Shown here in pieces: positions 22,018 through 33,469 of a stretch of 62,000 nucleotides of DNA. This DNA comes from Cristatella mucedo (Eukaryota > Bryozoa > Phylactolaemata > Cristatellidae): assembly GCA_009760855.2 (NCBI GenBank), contig WPIO01000039.1, forward strand, positions 2,097,501 through 2,159,500. The letters run 5' to 3'. How positions within the stretch are numbered: the first letter of the stretch is position 1; the number at the start of each line of letters is the position of its first letter. Below the pieces are notes generated by a model. That model ran no database searches, was not told the origin of the DNA, and saw only the letters and a program-made list of their open reading frames with translations. The position numbers were made by a program, and so were the translations under genes.

Positions 22018-22567
22018 TCAAAGTCTGAAAGTCACTACTGACTTAGTTCACGAAATTCTACTTAACATTGCTAAAATCCGGGCTTGCTACAGGGATACCA
22101 CATCCAAATTAGTGCATGCATTTGTGACATCCCGTCTCGACTACTGTAACTCGCTGCTTGCTGGTCTACCGGCCTGTGCAATCAGGCGCTTACAACTGGA
22201 GGAAAACTCTGCAGCTAGGCTTGTCAGTCGTGAGCGGCGAAGTTGTCACATCACACCCCTTCTTATCGACCTGCACTGGCCCCCAGTCAAGGAACGCATC
22301 AACTTCAAGATTTTTTCACTCACTTTTAGATTCCTTCATTCTTTGGCTCCAGCCTACCTATCTGATCTACTCCCCCACAAGGCGAAGAATCGTACAACCA
22401 GCTGTTCCGACTCGAATTGTTTAGCCACATCTCGTACGAACCTCAAAACCGTTGGAGACGGTGGTTTTAGTTCCTATGCTCCCAAAGCCTGGAACTACCT
22501 GCCGACGCACGTCATAACGTCCCCTTACATGACCACATTTAAAAAGAAACCACTGGGCAGAATTTAA
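22018..22567 (+). pseudogene. LINE family A reverse transcriptase C-terminal fragment
   Basis: The frame encodes the typical L2-like C-terminal region with HAFVTSRLDYCNSLLAGLPA near its start, then RRSCHITPLL, LAPAYLSDLL and AWNYLPTHV. The family's YADD active site lies upstream and is absent, so this is a 5'-truncated remnant. Compared with the copy at 32,720, the 3' UTR and ATT tail are missing after about 22,567; the sequence instead enters the CpG-rich block. No function can be expected from it. Confidence 0.85.
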
Positions 22568-22599
22568 AGAGAACGGGGCGGAACTGATGCTTTCACGTG

Positions 22600-25571
22600 G
22601 AGTCCTCCACCCTGGCCCTTGATCGCGAGAGCGGGCGCCTTCCCACCTGGCCGCCGTTCCGCCAAGGAACCTAGGCTCGGCGCACCGCCTAGCTACGTTG
22701 GTAGTTTCTCGTGCTCAGGCTCAACTGTCGCACGTCATCATCGCTTGCCATCTGTCTATTCGCTCGTAGCGGAGTTCGCGCCGTGCAGCAGGCTGCCGGC
22801 ATCGCGCCAGATGCGATGCCTGCGCTTCGACGCTCACGCTTTGCCCGTCCGCGAGCGGCAGACGACACACGCTCGGCGGCGCGCTCATACTAACCGGATT
22901 GTGCGGGGCGCAGCATTCCGGTTCAGCGCACGCGCGCTTTGTTGCCTGCTCAGCGAGGCTTCGCGGAAGCTTGAATTACGCTCGATTCGCGGCGCCGCGA
23001 GAGCGAGCCGACCGATGCTACAGCGGCTGCACTGGCTGCGCTAGCCTATTTCTTTTTTCCTGCGGCTTTGCTAGCGACTGCTGACGTACTAAGAAGCGTT
23101 TTCTACAGCCCCCCTCCCGTCGATTGCCAGGAAATGACTGCCGACGCCGCCTCCTCCGCTGCCGTTGGCGAGCGCGCCGGAAGTAGTGGCGCCGGCGTTC
23201 GCTCGAGCAGTAGAAGCGCGAGCTCAGATCGATAGAACCGCTCCGAGTCGCCCACCGAATTGTTTCGCGGCCATCGAGACGCCATCATCGCGTCTTCAAC
23301 CTGCGGTGTAATCACCCCGAAGAGCGTCTGAGCGCGCGACAAAATTCTGTGCCAAACTCGTCCCTCTTCCCAGAGTCCGAGCGCTCCTCGGCCAGCTGGA
23401 TCGCTCGCTTTGCCAACTGAAGACGGGAGAGAAGAGTGCGCACAAACACACGCACGCACGCACGCATAGGGGACGAGAGCGCGCACGACGTGCCGGCGGC
23501 GGCGGCGGCAGCAGCAACTGCAGCAGACGACCAGCCGCCACCTGGAGCCCGGTATTGAGGGCCAGCTGCTTCGCCCGCCCGCCAGCGGTCGGAGGCGAGC
23601 GGAGGCTCGGGACTCCGATGTTCTTCCGTGGCCGCTGCGGCCGCTCGGCGGCACGTCGTGAGCCAAGCCGATCGGCTGAGCTCACTCCTTGAGTCTCAGC
23701 TCGATTCTTGCCGGCAACGAGACGCCATCCCGACGGAGTAACATAACGAAGCGGTTGTAGCGGCTTCTGCACTGGCTTCGGCCCTAGGCCGGAAACGCTA
23801 GGCGCTCGTAGCGGCGCTGCTCCTTGCCGAAGTATGACGAATGCTAGTGAAGCCCCGAGACTTCAAGTGGCAGCGCCGACGCCGCGTTCAAGCGCACGCA
23901 TGCTGACAGTAGCGGCACGCGGCAGCGACGAAAGGTCCTCGCGCCTCGTGATAGCATTCGTCCATTTCAATAGCGCAGAGAAGTCCGTTCGATGGCGACG
24001 GAGGGTTAATACTACGCGACCTAGGCGTTCATGCAACTCGACGATGGATTATGACACGTTTATTTCTCAGTCCGTGTAATTCAACAGCCGCAAATCGCGC
24101 CACTCGCGATCCGGACGATGCCGCCGCCGCCGCCGCGTCACTGTCGACGACGACTTGGAGAGCTTCGCGACCGTGAGCAGGGTGGCTTTGCTGGCACGGT
24201 CAGCAGCCGACGCGCACGCTGCGAGCTCGCAGCGCGCGCGCCGGCTAGGCAGGATTTGCACTCCGAAAGTCGCTCGTTCGTACCGGGCGGTTTGCCCAGC
24301 AGGCGCGCCGCTCGAAGGCAGCCGTGAAGTGCGAAACCACCGCTGCCCGCGCCGGAAAAGGGTCGCCGCTCATGGCGGACGTGACCGGACCGGGGACCGT
24401 ACGCGGGTCCTGCAAAAATGCAGCGCCGCAGCGCGCACCTCCGTCGCGAGCGCAAGCCGAGGCCATGCTGCGGTGCTACGAACTGCCTCTACCACCGCCG
24501 CGCCGAGGCCGGCGGCCAGTGGTCAGCTCCAGATTTGATTAAAGCGTCGCCTGCTGGCGGCGCTCGAGCGGCATAGAAAGTGCGCCCATCGCCAGCGAAT
24601 GCGAAGCGAAATGCCGGAGGCGGCGTCTGGCAGGCCGCCTCGAAGATCAAAGCGACGACCAGCTGATCGTCCGTCGAACCGCCGACCCGGCAATCTTTCC
24701 AGTCGATGCGCGCCTGCTTCGCCGCCACCGCCGTCGCAGGTACGCGCGCTGGGTGCCGCCGTCGCCTTTCACCAGGACGCGACAGCCAGACAGACAGACC
24801 GTCTGGTTGAAGCGACCGGAAGCTCCGTCGCGAGATCTCGCTGGCGCCCACCTCATCGAACGCCCCGCGAGGGCGAGGTGGCGAGCACGCTCGGACCGAC
24901 CGAGGCCGGGCCGCGGCTTCGGTTTCGCGAAACGGCTAGTGCTTCTGCGACGTTCGTTTGCGACTTGATAATCGGCTCGGACGGCTTCAAATCGGCATTG
25001 CCGCGGCTCTAACCTTAGCGGGCGGCTCGCGGCGGCGGCGCTGTCGCAACCGATCGCTCTGTGAGCATTCCGCGCCGGCGGCGGGCTGACCGATCGTCGC
25101 CGATCGCGGCCGCACGAGGGCCACAACGCTCAGCAGCAGTAGCAGCCGCCGCCGCCCCGCCGCCACCGCCGCCACGGCGCGATCGGAATCGGCACGACGA
25201 GGCGCAACGCGATCGCTAGGCCGCGCGAGATAAAACCCATTAGGATGGTTAAGGTCGCGCTTTGTCGGCGTTCGAAAAGCCCGGACGCCCGCTCCGTCGC
25301 TCGGCGGCGGCGGTAACTGCGAGCCGGCCAATGAGCGGCGACCGCAACCGCTCGCCTGCGAAAGACCCGCCACGTCGGCTCCGGCGCAGCACGCGATATC
25401 GATATTGACCTTTAAAAGTCGTCCGCGGGCGGGCCGCCTCGAGCCACTCTCTCTCTCTGGGAGGGCGGCGGCGGCGGCTGCTCGCACGTTCGCTCGCCTG
25501 GCGCGCGGCAGCAGGAGCTGCTCTCTCGCTCGTCGCGCGCCATTCCGCACGAGGTGAGGTCGACTGCAGCA

Positions 25572-25618
<47 letters not shown>

Positions 25619-25880
25619 TGCATTTCGCGTCGTGAATCCGGCAGAGAAATCCAACGGAAGGACAAATCGCATTAACATTCGGTAAAGAAATGTCAACAGC
25701 ACAATAGCATTAGGCATCTCGTTCCATCGCTCGAGAAGCTCGTCTCTGCCGGTGAGGGGCGGGCGGTCGGGCGGGCGGGCGGTCTCCACGTCCGCCGGCC
25801 GCGCACGCTTCGCCACCGCGCCCGCCCGAGAGCGCAGGCGCGCGCGCGGTGGCGCGGCGTGGTGCAAGAGCCGAGGCAAG
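22600..25880. promoter_or_regulatory. CpG-rich block upstream of the TPR gene
   Basis: Composition changes sharply to GC- and CpG-rich sequence with many tri-nucleotide and homopurine motifs, directly upstream of the TPR coding region. It resembles a CpG-island promoter or 5' UTR region. Open frames on all strands here (Arg/Ala-rich) are expected from composition and are not called. I could not fix a transcription start. Confidence 0.5.
25572..25616. repeat. Pure (GCC)15 trinucleotide repeat
   Basis: About 15 uninterrupted GCC units lie roughly 265 bp upstream of the TPR gene's first ATG, in a probable 5' UTR or promoter. Confidence 0.95.
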
Positions 25881-25881
25881 C

Positions 25882-27279
25882 ATGCTCTGCTGCGGCATGC
25901 GCTCCAAGCGGTCGCGAGCCAGCAGCAGCAGCAGAGAGCGAGCGCAGACCAATCGAAGCGAGCCGACCGACGACGGCACCAGCTACCGACACGAAGACGA
26001 CGACGACAGCGTCGACGCTCGCGACGGCGACGGCATCGAGCCGCCAGCGCGACCGCGGCGGCAGCAGACCGTCGACGCCGACGCGCCGGCGGCCGCCGCC
26101 GTAGCCGCTCTAGGCGGCTACGGCGCCGCCGCCGGCGGAGGCGGCCTCCTCGACTGCAGCTGCCCGGTACGGCGACAGGTGCAGGCCGCGATGTCGGCGC
26201 TCGAAAAGGACGATCGAACGTACGCGCAGAGAGTGCGGCGCGCCGCGGCCAGGTACCAGTCGGACGGCTACTACGGCGACGCGGCGTACTGCTACGCGCT
26301 GGCTCTGGGCTGCGAGTCGCGGCCGGCAGCGCAGGCCGATCTGCTCAACTGCATCGGCGCGGCGTACCGCAAGGCGGGCAAGTACCAGAGCGCGCTGAGC
26401 GCCTGCGACCGCAGCCTGCGGCTCTTGCTCGCCGCTCCCAGCCCGGCGGCCTGCTCCGTGGCGGCGGCGGCCAGCGACGCCTCGGTAGTGCCGGACTCGC
26501 TCGCCACCGCCGCCGCCGTGGAGGGCGGCGCGCTGGTCGAGGTGGCCAGAGCGCTGACGAATAAGGGGCTGACGCTCAAGGAGATGGGCCTCGTCGAGCC
26601 GTCGCTGCGGCACTTCGAGGCCGCCCTGGAGCTGCAGCGCCGCTTCTACGGCGACGACGGCGGCGGCTGCTGCGACATGGCGCGCACGCTGTGCCACGTC
26701 GGCAAGGCTCAGAGCAAGCTGAGCATGCAGGACTCGGCGCTGGTCAGCTACGAGACGGCCCTGGTCATCCTCAAGCGCGCCGTCGGGCCGGAGGCCGACC
26801 ACGCCGACGTAGCTCTGGCGCTCGGCAAACTGGGCAACCTGTACGCCGCCACCGGCCAGCACGAGGACGCCCTACGCTTCCACAAGATGGCGCTTTCGAT
26901 GAAGTCGCGCCTGCGCGTCGACGCCAGCGACATGGCCAGCTCGTTGATGGACGCCGGCAACGTCTACTACATGATGGGCCGCTTCCGGCGCGCGCTGCGC
27001 TACCACTTTCGCTCGCTCAAGCTGAAAGGCTCGCACCGGTGTCGCGACCAGCGCGCTCTGGCCGCGTCGCTGGGCAACATCGGCTACGCCTACGAGGGCC
27101 TCGGCAAGGGCAAGACCGCGCAAAAGTACTTCGAGAGGACTCTGACACTGCTGACGGAGTTTCACGATAATCCCCGGCACCCAGACATAATCAGGACGGA
27201 GAGCAACGTGGCCCGCGTGAAGAACGCTTTGCAGTTTAGCGGGGCCGTCAAGCAGTGCGGCGACGCTTTGCTCTATTGA
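25882..27279 (+). CDS. TPR-repeat protein, kinesin-light-chain/NPHP3-like repeats
   Basis: An uninterrupted frame gives 465 residues ending TGA. The first true ATG (25,882) has A at -3; the frame extends upstream only through a GTG, so I reject that longer start. The N-terminus (MLCCGMRSKRS) is cysteine- and base-rich, followed by an acidic patch (HEDDDD) and an Ala/Gly-rich linker. From about residue 114 to 440 there are about seven TPR units at roughly 40-45-residue spacing. Clear cores include IGAAYRKAGKYQSAL (about 158), LGNLYAATGQHEDAL (about 318), AGNVYYMMGRFRRAL (about 358) and IGYAYEGLGKGKTAQ (about 399). An Ala-rich insert interrupts them near residues 194-217. The spacing and style resemble TPR_12-type repeats of kinesin light chains and nephrocystin-3. 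No other domain is visible, so a scaffold or adaptor role is inference. The gene lies in a CpG-rich block; a further upstream 5' UTR exon is possible. Confidence 0.9.
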   Translation: MLCCGMRSKRSRASSSSRERAQTNRSEPTDDGTSYRHEDDDDSVDARDGDGIEPPARPRRQQTVDADAPAAAAVAALGGYGAAAGGGGLLDCSCPVRRQVQAAMSALEKDDRTYAQRVRRAAARYQSDGYYGDAAYCYALALGCESRPAAQADLLNCIGAAYRKAGKYQSALSACDRSLRLLLAAPSPAACSVAAAASDASVVPDSLATAAAVEGGALVEVARALTNKGLTLKEMGLVEPSLRHFEAALELQRRFYGDDGGGCCDMARTLCHVGKAQSKLSMQDSALVSYETALVILKRAVGPEADHADVALALGKLGNLYAATGQHEDALRFHKMALSMKSRLRVDASDMASSLMDAGNVYYMMGRFRRALRYHFRSLKLKGSHRCRDQRALAASLGNIGYAYEGLGKGKTAQKYFERTLTLLTEFHDNPRHPDIIRTESNVARVKNALQFSGAVKQCGDALLY

Positions 27280-27773
27280 ACGATTCGAGCGGAGCATTCG
27301 GAAAACTGTGCAGCACTGACTCGCGGCGGCGAAGTGCCGCAAGGAAGGACCGGCCGTGGCAGCCAAGCGCCGAGCGCCCTTTCGGGCCGTTTAAACGGCC
27401 GACAGCTTGTAATCGGCGTCGGCTGCCGCGGCTGCCCTTGGTCACAGAGACGGTCCAGGCCGAGCGGCGGCGCTAGTGCCGAGCCGAAACGCTCGATTTG
27501 AACCTCGGTCCGACGAGCATCCGCTCGCCGTGCATACTGATCGACGACTGAAGAATTAGCGGGGAACGCCGGCCATGCCACTAACTCGAAGGCGCAATAG
27601 CGACCTGGAGCAAGCGCGACGTCAATATTTTCTCCGCTCTTGTCGAAAGTGTCGGCGGCCCGGCTCGCTCCTCATTAATCGCACAGGGGTCAGTGCGCGT
27701 CAGATAGAGAGCCGCTCGCAGTCGCTCCTCACTCGCTCGGACTTCAAAGCTGGCAACCGGCGGCGGCGGCGGT

Positions 27774-27779
27774 AATAAA
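27774..27779 (+). terminator. Candidate poly(A) signal of the TPR gene
   Basis: AATAAA lies about 495 bp after the stop codon, within still GC-rich sequence. No closer hexamer was noticed. Confidence 0.45.
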
Positions 27780-28039
27780 GACGTCGAGTTTTTGTGCAGC
27801 GGAAAATAGAGGTGCCACTAGGCTGGATGGGATCGTGGGAGGAACGAGACCGTGGCGTTGTGGGTACGCGAGCGAAATGAGGCGACAGTGGAGGAAACTG
27901 GAGCAATGCCCCTGGGGTGCAAGAGCTGCATTCCGGATGACGACACCGTTACGGCCGAGGCAGCGGCTGACTTACCAAAAAGCTCACTATTATGTAGAAC
28001 ATAATGCGAATGGCAATGCAACTTTTATTCAGAGTGCCG

Positions 28040-28440
28040 TTACATAGAATAATAATATAATAATAATAATAGATTTTTATAGCACCCTCAGATAACTTAA
28101 TCTCTTTCTAGGCACCGTACATTTGCTGCAAAGGAAGCATGATCAAATTGTATGCGGTAGCATACTCAATGTAAACATGCATAACATGGTTTGGGGGTGA
28201 CATGCACAGGGTCAGAGTGCAAATATGTTTAGCGGCATCATGCGCGGTTTCAGCACGCATAAGCACACAAAGGACGAATCGCATGGAACCACTAAATGAT
28301 GAGATAAATAGATGCACTTTTAGCTTCTTTTTTAATGTCATCAAGTCAGGGGATGTCCTGACGCGAGCCGGAAGTGAGCTCTATAGTTTGATAGCATCCA
28401 AACTAAAGTTACGGTCGCCAAAGTAGTCGAGGTTGGTACT
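28040..28440 (-). mobile_element. LINE family A 3' fragment
   Basis: On the minus strand the C-terminal coding end, the 3' UTR and the conserved gcaaatgtacggtgcctaga tail with ATT-type repeats are present. It is 5'-truncated and lies just 3' of the TPR gene in opposite orientation. Confidence 0.75.
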
Positions 28441-28639
28441 AACAAGCAAGCGCAAGTTGATATGTCCTTACATTTGTAATTGTCATTGTCTGAGCTCTTA
28501 ACGGACACTAGCTGCAAATCTCCGCTTGCCACATCGCAGCGGTTCATAACATTAGCCACTGGGACGTAGCCCAGAGTAAAGGTGTTCGCTCTTCGCGAAA
28601 TGTCGTGGCCTTGAGTCCGGCAGTGGACGATCCTTTATT

Positions 28640-29100
28640 GCCCACTTTTACCCGCCATGGCTTAGCTCTTCATACCTGGCGGAACTGCTGCACCAGGGTC
28701 AGCCTCCTCGCACTCTCAGATCCTCTATTGACGGTAAATTAGATATTTAATTTCCTACGCTCATAGACCTTGGAGTCCGAAGATTTTGCTCTGCAGGTTC
28801 TAGAGTGTGCAGCTCACGTCCACAATTCCTACGCAACGACGTCTACTCTCCTGCTGCCAACTATGGCACACCGTTGCGGCAGTGATTCGACGCTATTTCC
28901 ACGCTACGCACTTCCTTGTCTGCCCTCGTCAGTCAGCTACGCTTCTCACTTTCTCTTTGTTGCGTGAGATGAAGTCTGCTGGTTACCTTATGCGTACCGA
29001 AGGCAGCCTAGGCTTTGAGTGCGCTACAGGAGACTCTCCTGCGTCACACCCACTTAGTCTTTACGTCTTTGCGGAGTTACAGACAGAGATGCACGCATGC
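28640..29100 (+). mobile_element. LINE family B 3' fragment
   Basis: The plus strand reads gcggaactgctgcaccaggg, then cgcactctcagatcctctat, then gcgtgagatgaagtctgctg, ending gagttacagacagagatgca. The same order of motifs, in reverse complement, is found at 42,835-43,320 and 35,998-36,480. It is 5'-truncated and degenerate. Confidence 0.7.
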
Positions 29101-29104
29101 ATAC

Positions 29105-30265
29105 GTCGGATGGACGCGTAGCTAATAAAAACAAAAACGTACGAGCACGTTCCTGATAATGCCGAGCCACGCGGCACGCTGGAGAGCTGTAAAACAGTCT
29201 TGCTTCTCCGCCTCAGCTCGCTGCAAAGGCTCCGTCAGTTCGAGCAGCATTCAGAGTGGTCAGCTGGACTAGCGGGCCATTCGGGGACGCACCACCGTCC
29301 TCTATACCGCGCTGCCCATTGTCAAACGTTGGCCAGCTCCTCGATTGACGCGCTGCAGAGTTTCGAGGCTCTCGGTAGCGGATGCGGCGCGCTCAGGCTC
29401 AGGCGCTGCTCCGCCTGTTAGTTCGGCGGGACGCGCATCCACGCGCCAGCACCGACGCCTGCGGCGCTCGCGCGCGAGACGTCGGCTGCAGCCGCAGCAT
29501 CGGCCAGAGTCGCTGCCGGCATCGCGGCCGGCCGGCCGCCCGCCCGGTCAGATCGGTGCGCGCTACCCACCGATTGACTACCACAGCGGATGCCAAATGG
29601 CGAAGTGCTGGAACCGGCCGGAGCCGGAAGCTGCTCTCTGACCGATCGATGGCCGACTTCCGCCGCGCTCACTAAGAGTGACCGGCGGCGGCGCGCGGAA
29701 GGACCGGCTGCGCGCGAGCAGCTAAGTCTGGAGACCGGGCTCCCTGGGGCGGGGCGTCGATTTGGCTACCGCTCGGACTCATCTAAAAATAGGTGCTCAA
29801 TCGTCTTCTAAAACGCTGCCGACGATCTAAAAATAGGTGCTCAATCGTCTTCTAAAACGCTGCCGACGCTCGCTCGGTGCTAGACCGCCGCCTCGCACGC
29901 ACTGCCCAGCGGGTAGGTCGATGACAGCGGACCCGCCCTCCCGCCGGCTGGCGCTCTTCTATACTGCGGTCCCGTTACAAACCGAGTGTAGCGGCTGCTT
30001 CCATGTCCGGACAGAGCTGGGCCTCAAGCCATGCGCCCGTAATGGTGCTGCGTACTCGTGAAAGATGGATAGCAGTCCGCTCGTACTTTCCAGAGTAAAA
30101 TTCCCGCGCGAATGCAACTTCTATTGCAGTTTCGCGGCATCGAGATCGAGTTTTTATTACTTAACGGCTGTTTATATAATTAATTAATTTTTTCAATTAT
30201 ATTTTAATGGTCGTATATGTTCCGCCGATTTATTTTCTAGCGCGTTTGATTGTGGGTAAGCAGCC
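29105..30265. other. GC-rich stretch without assignable gene
   Basis: This is the right-hand part of the CpG-rich block. Several frames overlap and none is recognisable. It contains the 44-bp tandem duplication listed separately. Confidence 0.35.
29781..29868. repeat. Perfect 44-bp tandem duplication
   Basis: The unit starting atctaaaaataggtgctcaa and ending gctgccgacg is present twice with no difference and no spacer. Confidence 0.95.
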
Positions 30266-30271
30266 CCACGA

Positions 30272-30685
30272 TCATAAGGAGCTACGTGCGACTCTGTGCG
30301 CCATTACAAACGTGCTCTGCGGCTTACGCGTCGACACAGAACTAGGCCGCAAACTCAGCTCTTGTAACGGTACAATTCCCAGCGATGCGACGAGTACCCG
30401 GAAAGCGCTGAGGGTTTGAATCGCTGCTAACGACTTGCTGGTGAGGCAGCAGTGCACGCAAGTACGCCGACACTTGCGGAACACGGCTGCAGCGAAGAGC
30501 ATCCATATCTTAAGATAAAAGTCCATATCCATAGCGTAAACAAGTATATTCGACAATACCGGTGGGTTGAAGGCATCTAATACCAAGCGCGTCCTGCAAC
30601 ATCGCCATTGCACTACCCCTACTTGAAATAAGGCCGTCGCAATCAGGAGCAATGCAAGCCCCCACACAACCATGGTACGTGTCAA
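30272..30685 (-). other. Open frame with N-terminal hydrophobic segment, unassigned
   Basis: A 137-codon minus-strand frame begins MTRTMVVWGLALLLIATALF, which looks like a signal anchor. A second hydrophobic run (YLKIWMLFAAAVF) follows, then a Cys-rich segment (CRRTCVHCC). I do not recognise it. Its last part lies antisense to a sequence weakly repeated at 29,967-30,035, so the C-terminal portion may not be genuine. It could be an exon of an unknown membrane protein or chance. Confidence 0.25.
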
Positions 30686-30699
30686 CGCTTAGCTTCACC

Positions 30700-32715
30700 G
30701 CCTCGTCAGGCTCTAACATAAATTATTACCGAGGATTTTCGGATGCCTTCTTTGAAGCCGTCGTTCTAGCTACATTGTCCTAATCTTCTTTAACGATAGG
30801 TATCCCAGTAACGAGCTGGGGTGCAATGCGTCTCGAGAGCACTAAGCTTTTCGGACGCCCAGGCCTGCAGCACTTCATTCTACCGGAGACGGGCGCTATT
30901 TTGATTGATACCTAATACGATCTAAAAGTAGAGCAGCATTAGTGCAGGCAACACAGGGATGAGACGATCTACCAGTACTATTTCGCACGCAATGGCGACT
31001 TTGACATGTCATGCTCATAACTGGTATCGCCTCTGCAATCCAGTTTTGTCTGTCTCCATTTCAGTTAGATAATCTGTGGTGTGTGATAAAAAATGCCCAC
31101 TGTCCAACGTCTTGTGTGAGCATAACACTACTGACAGACTTTAGAAAGGCATTGAACATTTTAGTTACTGCAAATCGGAACAAGAAGGCCAAGCTAATTG
31201 CTTTTGTGACACCCGATTCAGCAATCGCATTATGTGGTTGGCATCACGACGTTGGTCGAAATACATTAGCAAGAGGATCACTGCATTGGATCGACCAAGA
31301 TGCTAAATCAAAGGTCCATCGCAGAAGAATTCACATAGACATTATGGAACGCAAGAGAAGAAACATCCACAGGTCGACACAAACCGGCTGAGTCGTCGTC
31401 GTCGTTGCGGAAACGTGGAATTTGCATGATAGACAAGCAATCCTCTCAGTCATCGTAAAACAGTGGCATGTAATGTAAAGCGGTGTCACCACACTGAGCA
31501 TGCCAAAAGATGGTTACATCGAGGAGCCATCGCGAAAACTTGGATCTCACGAGATCTCGCGTTCTCCAAGTCAGGGTAAAGCACCGTTGCGAGTGGCATA
31601 GCTGTATCATTACAGTCTTGTCGCAGAAACAAGGGTCCTCATTGTGCGCGTAATAACAGTCGGTAACGGTCACATGACTCGCCCTGCAGCACCATCAGTT
31701 GTAGACTGCAGCGACGGAAAGCAGCTTGTCTAGCGTCAAGGCAGCAGTCACTAACCTCAGCGGTTCGCACGGCAGCAGTCTTGAGAAGCAGATAAAAATG
31801 GTTGTCGGCTCTGCAGCGGCTGTAAACGGCCAAGGAAAAACTGCCACTTCGTTCCTTGCATCATTAGTCAAGAGACCGGCCACGTGACCGCTATAAGCAG
31901 CCATTTTAAACTCTCGTGAAAAATCCTAATTTTTGGCTTTGCAATCCGTAACGAGCTTCCCGAATTCAACACACAGAAGTGCATCTATGGCATGCACCTG
32001 CGCTACCTCGGTCACAGTATAGCATTTTTACCTTCCAGATTGACAATAGTTAGCTCAAGCCTACTCTCTTAATAAGCACACTCAAATTTAAGCTAAGTAA
32101 CACTCTCGGCTTTGCTCTAAGAAATCTGCTGGTTAGCCCTGATATTTATGGTAGATTTTTCCAAATTTTGCTTCAGACATTAACCTACCACTGCGTTCAA
32201 AGAACATACTCTCAAGGCCAATTTGTCCAAATGCTGCTGTTAAGTGCTTGGCTGCCAGTGCGGCCTCCTCGTAACATTCATGACCTGAACATATTTTGAC
32301 AAATGGCTCAAGGCCAGATCAATATTCTTCGACAATTTGCATAATTTCTACTATACGCGTCACGGAAATTCACAAAACTTCCGTAGGGAATTTTTCTGGG
32401 CTGAGGCTGATTAGTTGGGCATAGCAGGCAACAACTTCGTTGTTCAAAGATTCACCATCTCTTTCAGTACGTGATTCAGTCCCGCAAATGAAGAGCTCCA
32501 CATTGTAGATTTAAAGTTCGCCTATAAAGGTTCTATATCAGTGAGGGACGGCAGAGAGCAGTTGCAAGCGGTCGCCGATCATTCAGGGAGCTCTTTAACT
32601 ATGGCCTGCTTCGGTTTTTGGTCTTAATTGACCTTCTTTCCGCTATTTATATTCGCACACTCGCTCAATGTTTCGCTGAAAATAATTTTGGCTAACCTTT
32701 TCTTGACAACGACCC
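30700..32715. other. Unassigned stretch
   Basis: Short and medium frames only, including 31,011-31,391 on the plus strand. None is attributable, and no element ends are seen. Confidence 0.3.
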
Positions 32716-32719
32716 AGCT

Positions 32720-33420
32720 GGTCCATGCATTTGTGACATCCCGTCTTGACTTCTGTAACTCACTGCTTGCTGGCCTACCGGCATGTGCAATCAGGCAATT
32801 ATAGCTGGTGCAAGACTCCACAGCTAGGCATGTCTGTTGTGAGCGGCGCAGTTGCCACATCACACCACTTCTCGCCGACCTGCAGTGGCTCCCAGTAAAG
32901 GAACGCATCGACTTCAAGGTTTTATCGCTCACTTTTAGGTCACTTCATTCTTTGGCTCCAGCCTATCTCTCAGATCTACTCCCCCACCAGACCAAGCATC
33001 TTACCACCCGCTTTTCGGAATCCAACAGTTTACCGATACATCGTACAAACCTCAAATCCTTTGGAGACCATGCATTTAGTTGGTATGCTACCAAAGCTTG
33101 GATTTCCCTCCCGACTTGCGTCAGAACGTCCCCTGACTTGACCACGTTTAAAAAGTACATAAAACACACCTATTTAGGACAGCATTAGTGGGTCCCTGTG
33201 ATTCGCCCTTGATGTGCTTATGCGTGCTGACAGTGTGCATGCATTAACTAACCACATTTGCATGCTGACCCTGTGCATGTCACCCCTAACCATGTTATTC
33301 ATGTTGTTTATCAAGCATGAAATTATTCACTATTCAATTGCATTTCCGTTTGCAGCAAATGTAAAGCGCCTAGAAAGAGATTGAGTTCTCTGAGGGCGCT
33401 TTATCAAGTGCATTATTACA

Positions 33421-33456
<36 letters not shown>

Positions 33457-33457
33457 G
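32720..33457 (+). mobile_element. LINE family A copy, best-preserved 3' end
   Basis: The C-terminal coding part is readable: LVHAFVTSRLDFCNSLLAGL first, an in-frame stop soon after, then RRSCHITPLLADLQWLPV and LAPAYLSDLLPH, ending FKKYIKHTYLGQH before a stop. A 3' UTR of about 170 bp, the conserved gcaaatgtaaagcgcctaga tail and about 15 ATT units follow. This copy defines the family's 3' end in the window. It is 5'-truncated, lacks the RT active site and carries at least one nonsense codon. Confidence 0.9.
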
Positions 33458-33469
33458 CTCTCTATATGC

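Noticed and set aside
22619-25665. Many 60-190-codon frames in the CpG-rich block
   Set aside because: They overlap on both strands, are rich in Arg, Ala and Pro, and have no domain signature; expected from composition.
25849-25881. Upstream extension of the TPR protein
   Set aside because: It begins at GTG, not ATG; the first ATG in frame is at 25,882 and has A at -3.
25752-27170. Other long frames overlapping the TPR gene on both strands
   Set aside because: High GC removes stop codons from alternative frames. Only the chosen frame gives regular TPR spacing and a plausible amino acid composition.
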